Source: Fen-178 sp963722575 (GTDB lineage: Bacteria > Acidobacteriota > Terriglobia > Bryobacterales > Bryobacteraceae). From it: DNA of 64,000 bases. Every line of letters begins with the position of its first letter. Positions within the stretch are counted from its first letter, which is position 1. A model generated the notes under the pieces. The model worked only from the letters and a program-made list of their open reading frames with translations. It ran no database searches and was not told where the DNA came from. The position numbers and the translations under genes are program-made. The DNA lies in contig CAVRNR010000022.1 of NCBI GenBank assembly GCA_963722575.1, positions 868,001 to 932,000 on the forward strand, in the 5' to 3' direction. This document shows positions 8,871 through 16,167 of this stretch, one piece after another.

Positions 8871-9573
8871 CTAAACATCAGGCTCGGGGGAGACGGGTGG
8901 GTTCCCCCAAGTTTCTTTGATCTTGGTATCCAAATAGGCCGATAGCGTCACCGCATTCAATTGCCCTATCTCATCGCGTAGTCGATTGAGATAAGGTTTT
9001 GTCCACCTGAACAGATTGTATTTACCAGTAGATACAATCTTGCTTAAAGACTTGCGCACTGGGAGTTCCCGCCTGAAACGCTCATTGTTGGCATATTTGT
9101 AACTCTCATACGCAATCACGTCCGCCGCTTGCAAGCCAACAAATGTTTTTCTGGACTGAAAGGCTAGCGTGCCCAACAGATCGGCATTCTGCCAATCAGG
9201 AAGGTTTCGCAACTGGTCGAATAATCTATGCGCGGTAGGGGCGAAATCCTTGTTTTGGTCGAAGATGAACGCAATGGTCTCGCGCGGGCGATAAAGCGCC
9301 GCCCATTCGGCAAGCTGAGCAATGCAGTGCTGGAAACACAGATATTGCAGCGATTCCCCTTGCTCATCGGGGAAGACATCCTTGAAGTCCTCTACAAGCA
9401 CCGATGAGCCGAATGACAGGATTGCTCTCTCTCTGATGATGCCGATCAGTTGCTTGATGAGATCCCTCGTAGATTCACGAGTCCATCCGTGCTCTTCCGA
9501 AAACTCAGCCTGCATGGTTTCGCAGTCGGTCATGTGAAACGTCCGACCATCCATGATCGTATTCCAGAGTAGT
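8871..9573 (-). pseudogene. DUF3800 gene, C-terminal part (interrupted by IS3 element)
   Basis: This frame encodes the larger, C-terminal part (about 230 residues) of a DUF3800 protein: FHMTDCE, a central IAFIFDQN segment and LQAADVIAYE are typical of that family, which has an RNase-H-like fold and is often found near mobile elements. The family's N-terminal DES motif is missing because an IS3-family element begins at 9574. The open frame continues to the very edge of the element (codons for L-L-W-N-T-I before the ATG at 9554). The missing start lies beyond the element at 11050-11154. Joining the two parts through one copy of the target duplication restores a continuous frame of about 267 residues. 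Confidence 0.85.
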
Positions 9574-9575
9574 AT

Positions 9576-9598
9576 AGTGGACCCAGGATTTCAGACCA
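9576..9598 (+). repeat. Left inverted repeat of IS3 element
   Basis: 23-bp terminal repeat, AGTGGACCC ... AGACCA; 8 central bases differ in part from the right end. Confidence 0.8.
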
Positions 9599-9644
9599 CG
9601 GAATAAGCTAAGATTTCGGCGGAGTCGTTGACAAGGAGAAGTCG

Positions 9645-9935
9645 ATGACGACGACGAGAAAACAGTACAGCCCGAGGTTCAAAGCGCGGGTAGCTGTCGA
9701 GGCGATCCGCGGCGAGAAAACGCTCAGTCAGTTGGGATCGCAGTTCAAGGTGCATCCGATCCAGATTGCCAAGTGGAGGAAGTCGGCCCTGGAGCAATTG
9801 CCCGAGCTTTTTGTGGACGGGCGGACGCGCAAGGGGCGAAGCGGCGAAGCGGACAGCGACGCGCTGTATGAAGAGATCGGGCGGTTGAAGGTGGAATTGG
9901 ACTGGCTCAAAAAAAAAGTCGGCATGCTCGATTGA
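9645..9935 (+). CDS. IS3-family transposase OrfA
   Basis: The 96-residue product is the DNA-binding subunit of an IS3 transposase: YSPRFKARVAVEAIRGEKT starts the helix-turn-helix (residues 8-50), followed by the leucine-zipper-like IGRLKVELDWLKKK at the C-terminus. The start ATG follows AAGGAG by 6 bases. The gene ends just after a run of nine A residues (9909-9917), the usual place where IS3 elements change frame into orfB. Confidence 0.93.
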   Translation: MTTTRKQYSPRFKARVAVEAIRGEKTLSQLGSQFKVHPIQIAKWRKSALEQLPELFVDGRTRKGRSGEADSDALYEEIGRLKVELDWLKKKVGMLD

Positions 9936-9939
9936 GGAG

Positions 9940-10758
9940 ATGCGGCCGCTGGTGGATCGCGGCCACCTGGAGATCAGTGTGCGGCGGCAATGCGAGCTGT
10001 TGGGCGTCAACCGCTCCGGGTTGTACTACGAGCCGGTGGGCGAGAGCGAGGAGAACCTGCTGCTGATGCGACTGCTGGATGAGCAGTACACCCGGACTCC
10101 GTTCTATGGGAGCCGGAAAATGACGGAGTGGCTGGTGACCCAAGGGCATGAAGTGAATCGCAAGCGTGTCTCGCGGCTGATGGACCTGATGGGCATCGAA
10201 GCCGTTTACCCGAAGCCGAAGCTGAGCCAGGCGGGGGAAGGCCATCGGATCTACCCGTACCTGTTGAGAGACACGACCGTGGAGCGCGTCAACCAGGTGT
10301 GGGGCACAGATATCACGTACATCCGGATGGCGCGGGGTTTCCTGTATCTGGTTGCGGTAATGGACTGGTTCAGCCGGTTCGTACTGAGCTGGTCGCTGTC
10401 GCTGACGATGGAGGTGAAGTTTTGCGTGGAAGCGTTGAAGCGGGCGTTGCGGCGAGGACGGCCGGAGATCTTCAATAGCGACCAGGGGTCGCAGTTCACC
10501 AGCGAGACGTTCACTGGGGAATTGGCGGGGCGCCAGATCGCGATCAGCATGGACGGGCGGGGCCGCTGCATGGACAACATCTTCGTCGAGCGGTTGTGGC
10601 GCTCGCTGAAATACGAGGAGGTGTACCTGAAGGAATACGCATCGGTGGCGGAGGCAGGCACGAGTATCGAGCGCTACTTCCAGTTCTACAACCACGAGCG
10701 CTTGCACCAAAGCCTCGATTACTGGACGCCGGCGGCGATCTACCGGGGGCGAACATGA
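9940..10758 (+). CDS. IS3-family transposase OrfB (DDE integrase)
   Basis: The 272-residue product carries the N-terminal HTH_21-type segment (RRQCELLGVNRSGLYYEP) and the rve integrase core with its three acidic residues: D in WGTDITY, D in NSDQGSQFTS and E in VERLWRSLKYEEVY. The C-terminus (YYRGRT-like ending, YNHERLHQSL) is complete. Relative to orfA the frame is +1, not the usual -1, so a full OrfAB protein would need loss of one A in the nine-A run or an equivalent slip. The ATG at 9940 could also be used alone. Confidence 0.94.
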   Translation: MRPLVDRGHLEISVRRQCELLGVNRSGLYYEPVGESEENLLLMRLLDEQYTRTPFYGSRKMTEWLVTQGHEVNRKRVSRLMDLMGIEAVYPKPKLSQAGEGHRIYPYLLRDTTVERVNQVWGTDITYIRMARGFLYLVAVMDWFSRFVLSWSLSLTMEVKFCVEALKRALRRGRPEIFNSDQGSQFTSETFTGELAGRQIAISMDGRGRCMDNIFVERLWRSLKYEEVYLKEYASVAEAGTSIERYFQFYNHERLHQSLDYWTPAAIYRGRT

Positions 10759-10795
10759 AACCCGATGGCCGGGTACACCAGCTTTCCGGCGTCTT

Positions 10796-10932
10796 CTTCC
10801 CTTCGCTTTCCAGGGACATTCTATGGAAGGTTGGGGTGGTGTCAAGGGTCCGCTACGCCGCGCAAAAACCGCGCGCCCTTGACACCACCCCGACCTTCCA
10901 ACCAAATCTGCTGAGAAGAAAGCGAAGGGAAG
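10796..10932. repeat. Large palindrome between orfB and right end of the IS
   Basis: Outer arms of 15 bp pair perfectly (10796-10810 with 10918-10932) and inner arms of 25 bp pair with one mismatch (10824-10848 with 10876-10900). The 27-base tip has a further GCGCG-type self-complementarity. RNA from this segment would fold into a long hairpin. It may be part of the insertion sequence, acting as a terminator or structural element, or a nested palindromic repeat. Confidence 0.8.
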
Positions 10933-11023
10933 GAGTAGCGAGCCGAAACCACGGGTGGCCTCAACCTGCCGCCCAAACTCAAAACCCTGACCCCGTCGGC
11001 ATTAGCTTATTGCGGGCAAAAAA

Positions 11024-11046
11024 TGGTCTTGACAATGGGGTCCACT
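11024..11046 (-). repeat. Right inverted repeat of IS3 element
   Basis: Read on the minus strand it begins AGTGGACCC and ends AGACCA, matching the left end. Confidence 0.8.
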
Positions 11047-11049
11047 TTA

Positions 11050-11154
11050 TAGTTCGAGTTTGAGCCATTCGTCGAAGGTTCCGAGGCACCCGCCGATAGC
11101 GAACGCTCTCTCTCCCATCCCATCGTGGCTTTCATCCATGTACGCCCTGATCAT
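11050..11154 (-). pseudogene. DUF3800 gene, N-terminal part (cut off by IS3 element)
   Basis: Read on the minus strand from an ATG at 11154 this gives 35 residues beginning MIRAYMDESHDG and continuing with an AIGGCLGTFDEW segment, then runs into the right end of the insertion sequence. The AYxDES start and the GG-C segment are the N-terminal hallmark of DUF3800. An in-frame stop lies upstream, so the start is well bounded. Together with 8871-9573 it forms one interrupted gene. The rest of the gap to xylB (11155-11256) shows nothing else. Confidence 0.82.
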
Positions 11155-11256
11155 TACGAGTTGTTTTTACCGGTTGGCATACTTCCATGTTGCGGCCAAT
11201 CCGTGCCGAGTGCAAGCGTTCGCTGTTTTTGCTTCAACGCACTCTTCAGGCACTAC

Positions 11257-12747
11257 CTACAACTCCGCGATCTGCCCGCAAATGGGTTTCAGCGCGGGGT
11301 ACAGTGCCTGGTACACGCGGTGGCCCCTTTCGTAGAATGCCACTTCGGCGGCCTTCGGAGAAACCGACTCGGTTTCGCGGATGGCGGCGCGGCACACTTC
11401 CGGCACGGAGGCGTACTCGCCCGTTCCCGCCAGCGCCAGCAGCGCGGCGCCGTAGGCCGAGCCTTCCTGGGTCTCGAGCGTCACCACGCGCTTGTTCAAA
11501 ATGCCGGCCAGCAACTGCCGCCAGAAAGCGCTCCGGGCGCCGCCGCCGGAGGCACGTACGGATGTCGCCGCCACGCCCAGCGCCTCGATGATGTCGAGGC
11601 AATCGCGCTGGCTGTAGCAGACGCCTTCGATCACCGCGCGGATCAAATCCGCACGCGTGTGGCTGGCAGTGAGACCGATCCAGCCGCCGCGCGCGGTGGC
11701 ATCCAGGTGGGGGGTGCGCTCGCCCATCAGGTACGGCAGCCAGAAGAGACCCTGTGCGCCGGGCGGCGACTGCGCGGCTTCGGCGGTGAGCGCGTCGTAC
11801 TCCGCTCCGGGCGCCAACTGGTTGCGGAACCATTGCAGGCTCAGACCGGCGCCCTGCGTCACGCCCATCACGTGCCACTTGTCGCGCACCGCGTGGCAAA
11901 AGGTGTGGACGCGGCCGGCGGCATCGTACGCCACCTTCTCCATGTGGGAAAACACCACGCCGGAGGTGCCCAGCGTGCAGGAAACCGCTCCCGCTTCCAC
12001 AATGCCATTGCCCACGGCGCTCGCGGCCTGGTCCCCGCCGCCGCCCACAACCGGAGTGCCTGCCTGAAGTCCGGTGAGCTCCGCCACTTGCGGCGTCACC
12101 TGGCCAGTGACTTCGCTCGACTCGTAGCATTTTGGCAGGATGCCGCGGTCGAGGCCGAGGCCGTCCATCATCTCGAAGGACCAGCAGCGGTTGACCACAT
12201 CGAAGACGGCGGTGCCCGAAGCGTCGGAAACTTCAGTGGCGAAATCGCCCGTCAGCTTGAAGCGCACGTAGTCCTTGGGCAGAAGCATCGTGCGCACGCG
12301 CTCGAAATTCCGCGGCTCGTTATCGCGGACCCACAACAGCTTGGGTAAGGTGAAGCCGGTGAGCACCGGGTTGGCCGTGAATTTCAGGATATTCCCGCGG
12401 CCGATTTTGGCATTGACGGCGTCCACCTGCGGCTGGCTGCGCTGGTCGCACCAGATCAGGGCGGGGCGGACGACGCAGCCGGCGCTGTCGAGGATGACCA
12501 GGCCATGCATCTGTCCGGAAAGGCCGATGCCTTTTACCTCGCGGCCCGAAACACCGGCTTGGGCGAGCACGCCGCGGATGGCCTCGACGCAGGCGTCCCA
12601 CCAGTTCTCGGGGCGTTGCTCGGCCCACAGCGGGCGCTCCATCCGCATGTCCTCGTGCGGAGATGTGAAGCCCGCGCGGACGGCGCCGCGCCCATCCACC
12701 AGGAGCGCGCGCGTGCCTCCGGTGCCGATATCGATGCCCAACCACAT
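11257..12747 (-). CDS. xylB: Xylulokinase, FGGY family
   Basis: Phosphorylates D-xylulose to xylulose 5-phosphate. The 496-residue product has the FGGY kinase layout: an ATP-phosphate motif at the start (GIDIGTGGTRALLVD), the xylulokinase substrate loop GLSGQMHGLV (near residue 75-85), ALIWCDQRS, and the second domain with GGGGDQAASAVG and SGGGARSAFW. Length is normal. It is transcribed away from a ROK/PIG-L pair with only 34 bp between starts, so a shared control region is likely. No xylose isomerase is present in the window. Confidence 0.92.
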   Translation of the reverse strand: MWLGIDIGTGGTRALLVDGRGAVRAGFTSPHEDMRMERPLWAEQRPENWWDACVEAIRGVLAQAGVSGREVKGIGLSGQMHGLVILDSAGCVVRPALIWCDQRSQPQVDAVNAKIGRGNILKFTANPVLTGFTLPKLLWVRDNEPRNFERVRTMLLPKDYVRFKLTGDFATEVSDASGTAVFDVVNRCWSFEMMDGLGLDRGILPKCYESSEVTGQVTPQVAELTGLQAGTPVVGGGGDQAASAVGNGIVEAGAVSCTLGTSGVVFSHMEKVAYDAAGRVHTFCHAVRDKWHVMGVTQGAGLSLQWFRNQLAPGAEYDALTAEAAQSPPGAQGLFWLPYLMGERTPHLDATARGGWIGLTASHTRADLIRAVIEGVCYSQRDCLDIIEALGVAATSVRASGGGARSAFWRQLLAGILNKRVVTLETQEGSAYGAALLALAGTGEYASVPEVCRAAIRETESVSPKAAEVAFYERGHRVYQALYPALKPICGQIAEL

Positions 12748-12781
12748 AGAGCTTATGGTGGCATAATTGGTGGTTTCCGGT

Positions 12782-14185
12782 ATGAAGTTCCGGCCCGCTT
12801 TGGATTCCGAGTTCGTCCCGGCCTCTCTGTGGAACCGGGCTTATCGCGCCCGAGTGAAAGAGAGCGGCGGCGGCCGCAACCTGGCCATCGCGCTCGAACG
12901 GAGCGATGGCTCGGTCTCGGTTTTCCGCACCGCGGTGCTGCCCCACGAAGGGAAAAACATGGCAGTCAACAACCGTTATGTCGAGCGGCTGCTGAAGTTC
13001 CTGTTGTGGCAGAAGGGTGGATACCGCGTCACCATCGGGGGCGATGCGCGCATCGCGGATTACCTGCGGACGGTGTACGCCCCGGAAGGCGCGCGCGCCT
13101 TCGACTACCAGTTCATGGGCGAGCGCGTATACGGGCGGCCGATGGCGATCGAGAACACCTCCTACGAAGCCGCTCCCGTGGAAAGGGAGACCACGGCGCC
13201 GCTTGGCCGCCATCTGGATGGCTTCCGCATCGGCTTCGATTTGGGCGCCAGCGACCGCAAGTGCGCCGCCGTGGCCGATGGCAAGGCGATCTTCAGCGAT
13301 GAGGCGGCGTGGAACCCGAGCGCGCAGGCCGATCCGCAATATCATTTCGACGGCATCCAGGATTCGCTGAAGCGGGCCGCCGCGCATCTGCCGCGCGTGG
13401 ACGCCATCGGGGGCAGCGCCGCGGGGGTGTACGTCAACAACGAGGTCCGGGTGGGGTCGCTCTACCGCTCAGTGCCGCGGGAGCTGTTCGACAGCCGCGT
13501 GCGGCGCCTGTTTTTCGAGCTACAGGCGGCCTGGGGCGGCATCCCCTTCGAAGTGGTGAACGATGGCGAGATGACCGCGCTGGCCGGGTCGATGGCGCTG
13601 GGCGACAACGCCGTGCTGGGCATCGCCATGGGCAGCAGCCTCGCCGCCGGGTTTGTCACGCCGCAGGGCGCCATCACCACGTGGCTGAACGAACTGGCAT
13701 TCGTCCCGGTGGATTACCGCGAGGGCGCGCCGGCCGATGAGTGGTCCGGAGACCGCGGCGTGGGCGTGCAGTATTTCTCGCAGCAGGCGGTGGGGCGTTT
13801 GCTCGAACCGGCGGGCATCGGTCTTCCAGCGGACGCGCCGCTTCCCGCCAAGCTCGAGCGGGTACAGAAGCTGATGGCGGCGGGCGACGGGGGCGCGCGC
13901 AGGATCTACGAAACCATCGGCGCCTGGTTTGGCTACACCATCGCCCATTACGCCGATTTCTACGACATCCGCCATCTCCTGGTGCTGGGGCGCGTGATGT
14001 CGGGTGAAGGAGGGAACCTGATTCTCGAGGTGGCCGAGAAGGTCCTCAAAGAGGAGTTCCCCGAGGTCGGCGAGCGCATCCGTTTTCACATCCCCGATGA
14101 GCAGGAAAAGCGCCACGGCCAGGCCATCGCCGCCGCCAGCCTGCCGGCAATTCGAGTCAAGGAGACCAATCATGCGGTTTCATAA
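12782..14185 (+). CDS. ROK-like sugar kinase/regulator family protein with N-terminal extension
   Basis: The 467-residue product has about 130 residues of unrecognised N-terminal sequence, then an actin-like ATPase core: FDLGASDRKCAAV (near residue 143), DAIGGSAAGV, and VVNDGEMTALAGS with IAMGSSLAAGF. The zinc motif CxCGxxGCxE of most ROK kinases is missing, and the phosphate loop reads DLGAS instead of DLGGT, so kinase activity is not assured. It starts 34 bp from the divergent xylulokinase and overlaps the PIG-L deacetylase by 14 bp, suggesting a joint role in sugar use. TTG 12767 is an alternative start. Confidence 0.75.
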   Translation: MKFRPALDSEFVPASLWNRAYRARVKESGGGRNLAIALERSDGSVSVFRTAVLPHEGKNMAVNNRYVERLLKFLLWQKGGYRVTIGGDARIADYLRTVYAPEGARAFDYQFMGERVYGRPMAIENTSYEAAPVERETTAPLGRHLDGFRIGFDLGASDRKCAAVADGKAIFSDEAAWNPSAQADPQYHFDGIQDSLKRAAAHLPRVDAIGGSAAGVYVNNEVRVGSLYRSVPRELFDSRVRRLFFELQAAWGGIPFEVVNDGEMTALAGSMALGDNAVLGIAMGSSLAAGFVTPQGAITTWLNELAFVPVDYREGAPADEWSGDRGVGVQYFSQQAVGRLLEPAGIGLPADAPLPAKLERVQKLMAAGDGGARRIYETIGAWFGYTIAHYADFYDIRHLLVLGRVMSGEGGNLILEVAEKVLKEEFPEVGERIRFHIPDEQEKRHGQAIAAASLPAIRVKETNHAVS

Positions 14186-15023
14186 TTCCAGCGCGGACCT
14201 CTTCATCCCGGATGGCTTGGCATCCGAAGCCGCCCTCGCGCGCACCACGCACCTCGCGGTCTCCGCGCACCAGGACGACATCGAAATCATGGCCTACCAC
14301 GGCATCGCCGAGTGTTTCGGCCGGAAAGACAAATGGTTCACCGGCGTGGTGGCGACCAATGGCGCGGGCAGCCCGCGGTCCGGCATTTACGGCGATTCGA
14401 CCGATGAAGAGATGCAGAAAGTGCGCCTGGCGGAGCAGCGCAAAGCAGCCTATGTGGGCGAGTACGCCTGCCAGATCCAGCTCGGCTTCACCAGCTCTCA
14501 GGTGAAGAATCCCGCCGAGAGCGCGCTGGTCGAGGATCTTGAGCGGATTCTGCGCGCGGCCCGGCCGGAGTTCGTCTACTTGCACAACCTGGCGGACAAA
14601 CACGATACGCACGTCGCCGTGGCACTGCGCTCGATTGCGGCGCTGCGCGCAGTGCGCGCGGACGTAAAGCCGAAGCGCGTTTACGGCTGCGAGGTGTGGC
14701 GCGATCTGGACTGGCTGCCGGACGAGGACAAGCAGGCCCTGCCGGTTTCCGCGCGGTCGAACATCGCCGCCGCGCTGGTGGGCGTCTTCGACTCACAGGT
14801 GAGCGGCGGCAAGCGATACGACCTGGCCACCGCCGGCCGGCGCCTGGCGCACGCCACCTACTACGCCTCGCACGGCACCGACGAAGAGAGCGCTCTCAGC
14901 TTCGCCATGGACCTGACGCCGCTAGTGGAAGACCCGAGCCTCGCGGTGACGGATTACGTGCTGGCTCTTGTAGACCGGTTCCGCGCGGACGTCGAGACGC
15001 GGCTAAAGACGCTGGGCAGGTGA
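14172..15023 (+). CDS. PIG-L family deacetylase
   Basis: PIG-L enzymes are zinc-dependent N-deacetylases of N-acetylglucosamine derivatives. The 283-residue product shows the metal site SAHQDDIE near residue 34 (the family's (P/A)HxDD motif) and a later HDTHVAV histidine pair. No signal peptide is visible, so it acts in the cytoplasm. The ATG at 14172 overlaps the ROK-like gene by 14 bp, so the two are probably co-translated. The sugar substrate cannot be told from the sequence; the xylulokinase and ROK neighbours suggest carbohydrate catabolism. Confidence 0.85.
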   Translation: MRFHNSSADLFIPDGLASEAALARTTHLAVSAHQDDIEIMAYHGIAECFGRKDKWFTGVVATNGAGSPRSGIYGDSTDEEMQKVRLAEQRKAAYVGEYACQIQLGFTSSQVKNPAESALVEDLERILRAARPEFVYLHNLADKHDTHVAVALRSIAALRAVRADVKPKRVYGCEVWRDLDWLPDEDKQALPVSARSNIAAALVGVFDSQVSGGKRYDLATAGRRLAHATYYASHGTDEESALSFAMDLTPLVEDPSLAVTDYVLALVDRFRADVETRLKTLGR

Positions 15024-15032
15024 GGGCGCCGC

Positions 15033-15566
15033 TCAGTTCTTCTTCTGCCCAACGTCGCCACAATCCGCGCCCAGCCACTTGGAGTTGAATTCCATCTTCA
15101 TGTTCATGCCGCGGCCGCCTTCCCCGGAGTTCATGACCGCCGAGCCCTTGACGGTCTCCGGGTTGATCGCTTCAACCTGAACGTCGCCGGCGATCTTGAT
15201 TGCTCCTGAGTTGCATTCCAGGTGAATTACCTGCTTGGTGCTGGTCGAACTGACGAGGGTCCGCTTGCAGTTCCGCTCCTGATTGCTGCCGAAGAAGAGC
15301 GCTTCCTTCAGGCCCTCCTTGGTTAAGCAACCCTTGGTGGTGGTCGTCCGCGGGCCTCCGCGCCCCTGCATGGCCGCCTCCATCTTGGCGCGCTGCTCGG
15401 GCGTCAATTTCGACAGCAGTTCGGCTGGAATCGGCGGCATACCGCTCGTCTGGTTGGTCATCGTAGTTTCCCAGAGGCCGAGTCTGACGTCCACAGGCAC
15501 CGGGTCGACCGCCCACCCAGTCAAAGGCGTCAAAAAGGCCACAATCAGCAAAATCCGTGTTGTCAC
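15033..15566 (-). CDS. DUF3617 family secreted protein
   Basis: The start is a GTG 5 bases after AGGAGGG, giving a 177-residue product with a signal peptide (TRILLIVAFLTPLTGWA). The mature part begins with RLGLWETTMTNQ, the typical DUF3617 opening, contains a TKGCLTKEG segment with a conserved Cys, a second Cys in LECNS and a third in GADCG. The family is predicted periplasmic with unknown function. A Met/Gln-rich helix (PEQRAKMEAAMQGRGG) sits between. Longer reading frames upstream would lose the signal peptide. Confidence 0.82.
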   Translation of the reverse strand: MTTRILLIVAFLTPLTGWAVDPVPVDVRLGLWETTMTNQTSGMPPIPAELLSKLTPEQRAKMEAAMQGRGGPRTTTTKGCLTKEGLKEALFFGSNQERNCKRTLVSSTSTKQVIHLECNSGAIKIAGDVQVEAINPETVKGSAVMNSGEGGRGMNMKMEFNSKWLGADCGDVGQKKN

Positions 15567-15595
15567 TTCAACCCTCCTAATAAGAGCTTCCCACG

Positions 15596-15629
15596 AAAAG
15601 GGGACAGACGCATTTAAAAAATGCGCCGG
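15596..15629. repeat. Degenerate copy of the AAAAGGGG(A/T)CAGACGCATTT repeat
   Basis: The segment starts AAAAGGGGACAGACGCATTT and then has a short inner stem (GCATTT/AAATGC). It matches the half-sites at 34876, 34961 and the full palindrome at 57716. It lies between the DUF3617 gene and a transposase remnant. Confidence 0.7.
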
Positions 15630-15659
15630 GTTGAATGTATCAAGGACTCCGATGACGAA

Positions 15660-16065
15660 GGGGTTCCCTGAAGGGTACCATGCCGGGACCGGCTCCTCAC
15701 TGCCGGCGAACCGCGCGATCCTGTGCGCTTGGGCGAGCCAGCGCACCGAGCCCTGGAACGGGGCGATGGAAGCGACGCTGTCCAGCGGCTGGATCTACGA
15801 CACCTTGAAACCGTTTGCCGCCGAGTTGCCGACGAGACATCCGGCGATGACGGCAGCCATCGGCGCGTCGAAACAGAAGAACGGCCAGTTGGATGCGCAG
15901 CAAATCGGCGGCTTGGCGCGCTGCAAGCTGCTGCCGGTATGCTACGTGGCGCCGAGGGAGTGGCATGAGGTGGGGCGGTTGCTGCGCTACCGCAACCTGG
16001 TGGCCGCCCCGGCGCCGCGGTGGAACCCGCAACTGGCGGCGTTCCACGAGCAGGAAGCCAACCGC
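15660..16065 (+). pseudogene. IS110-family transposase remnant
   Basis: An open frame without a proper start encodes part of an IS110-type DEDD transposase: GAMEATLSSGWIYDTLKPFA, HPAMTAAIGASKQKN and LDAQQIGGLARCKLLPVCYV, then LLRYRNLV. These segments normally lie in the N-terminal catalytic region and are followed by several hundred more residues. Here the frame degenerates around 16030 into unrelated sequence and the start region is also lost. No inverted ends were found. It is a relic of an old insertion. Confidence 0.75.
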
Positions 16066-16167
16066 GGCGTAAGACCCCTACACCCGGGGTTCACGGTCCG
16101 CTCCCCTTTCCCTGCACAGGCGATTATTTAGAATGGTTGTGATTGCGATTATGTTCGGAGGAGCACA

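Larger units (their letters stand above)
9574..11049 (+). mobile_element. IS3-family insertion sequence (two ORFs), inserted in a DUF3800 gene
   Basis: The element is about 1,476 bp. Imperfect 23-bp inverted ends lie at 9576-9598 and 11024-11046; both begin AGTGGACCC and end AGACCA. The flanks carry a short direct repeat (TAGT at 9570-9573 and 11050-11053; 3 or 4 bp cannot be told apart). Inside are orfA with a helix-turn-helix and orfB with the DDE integrase. About 260 bp separate orfB from the right end and hold a large palindrome. All parts look intact, so the element may be recent, but its activity is unknown. Confidence 0.88.

Noticed and set aside
15283..15655. Coding continuation of the IS110 frame upstream into the DUF3617 gene
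   Set aside because: That stretch is antisense to the DUF3617 coding sequence and has no transposase similarity.
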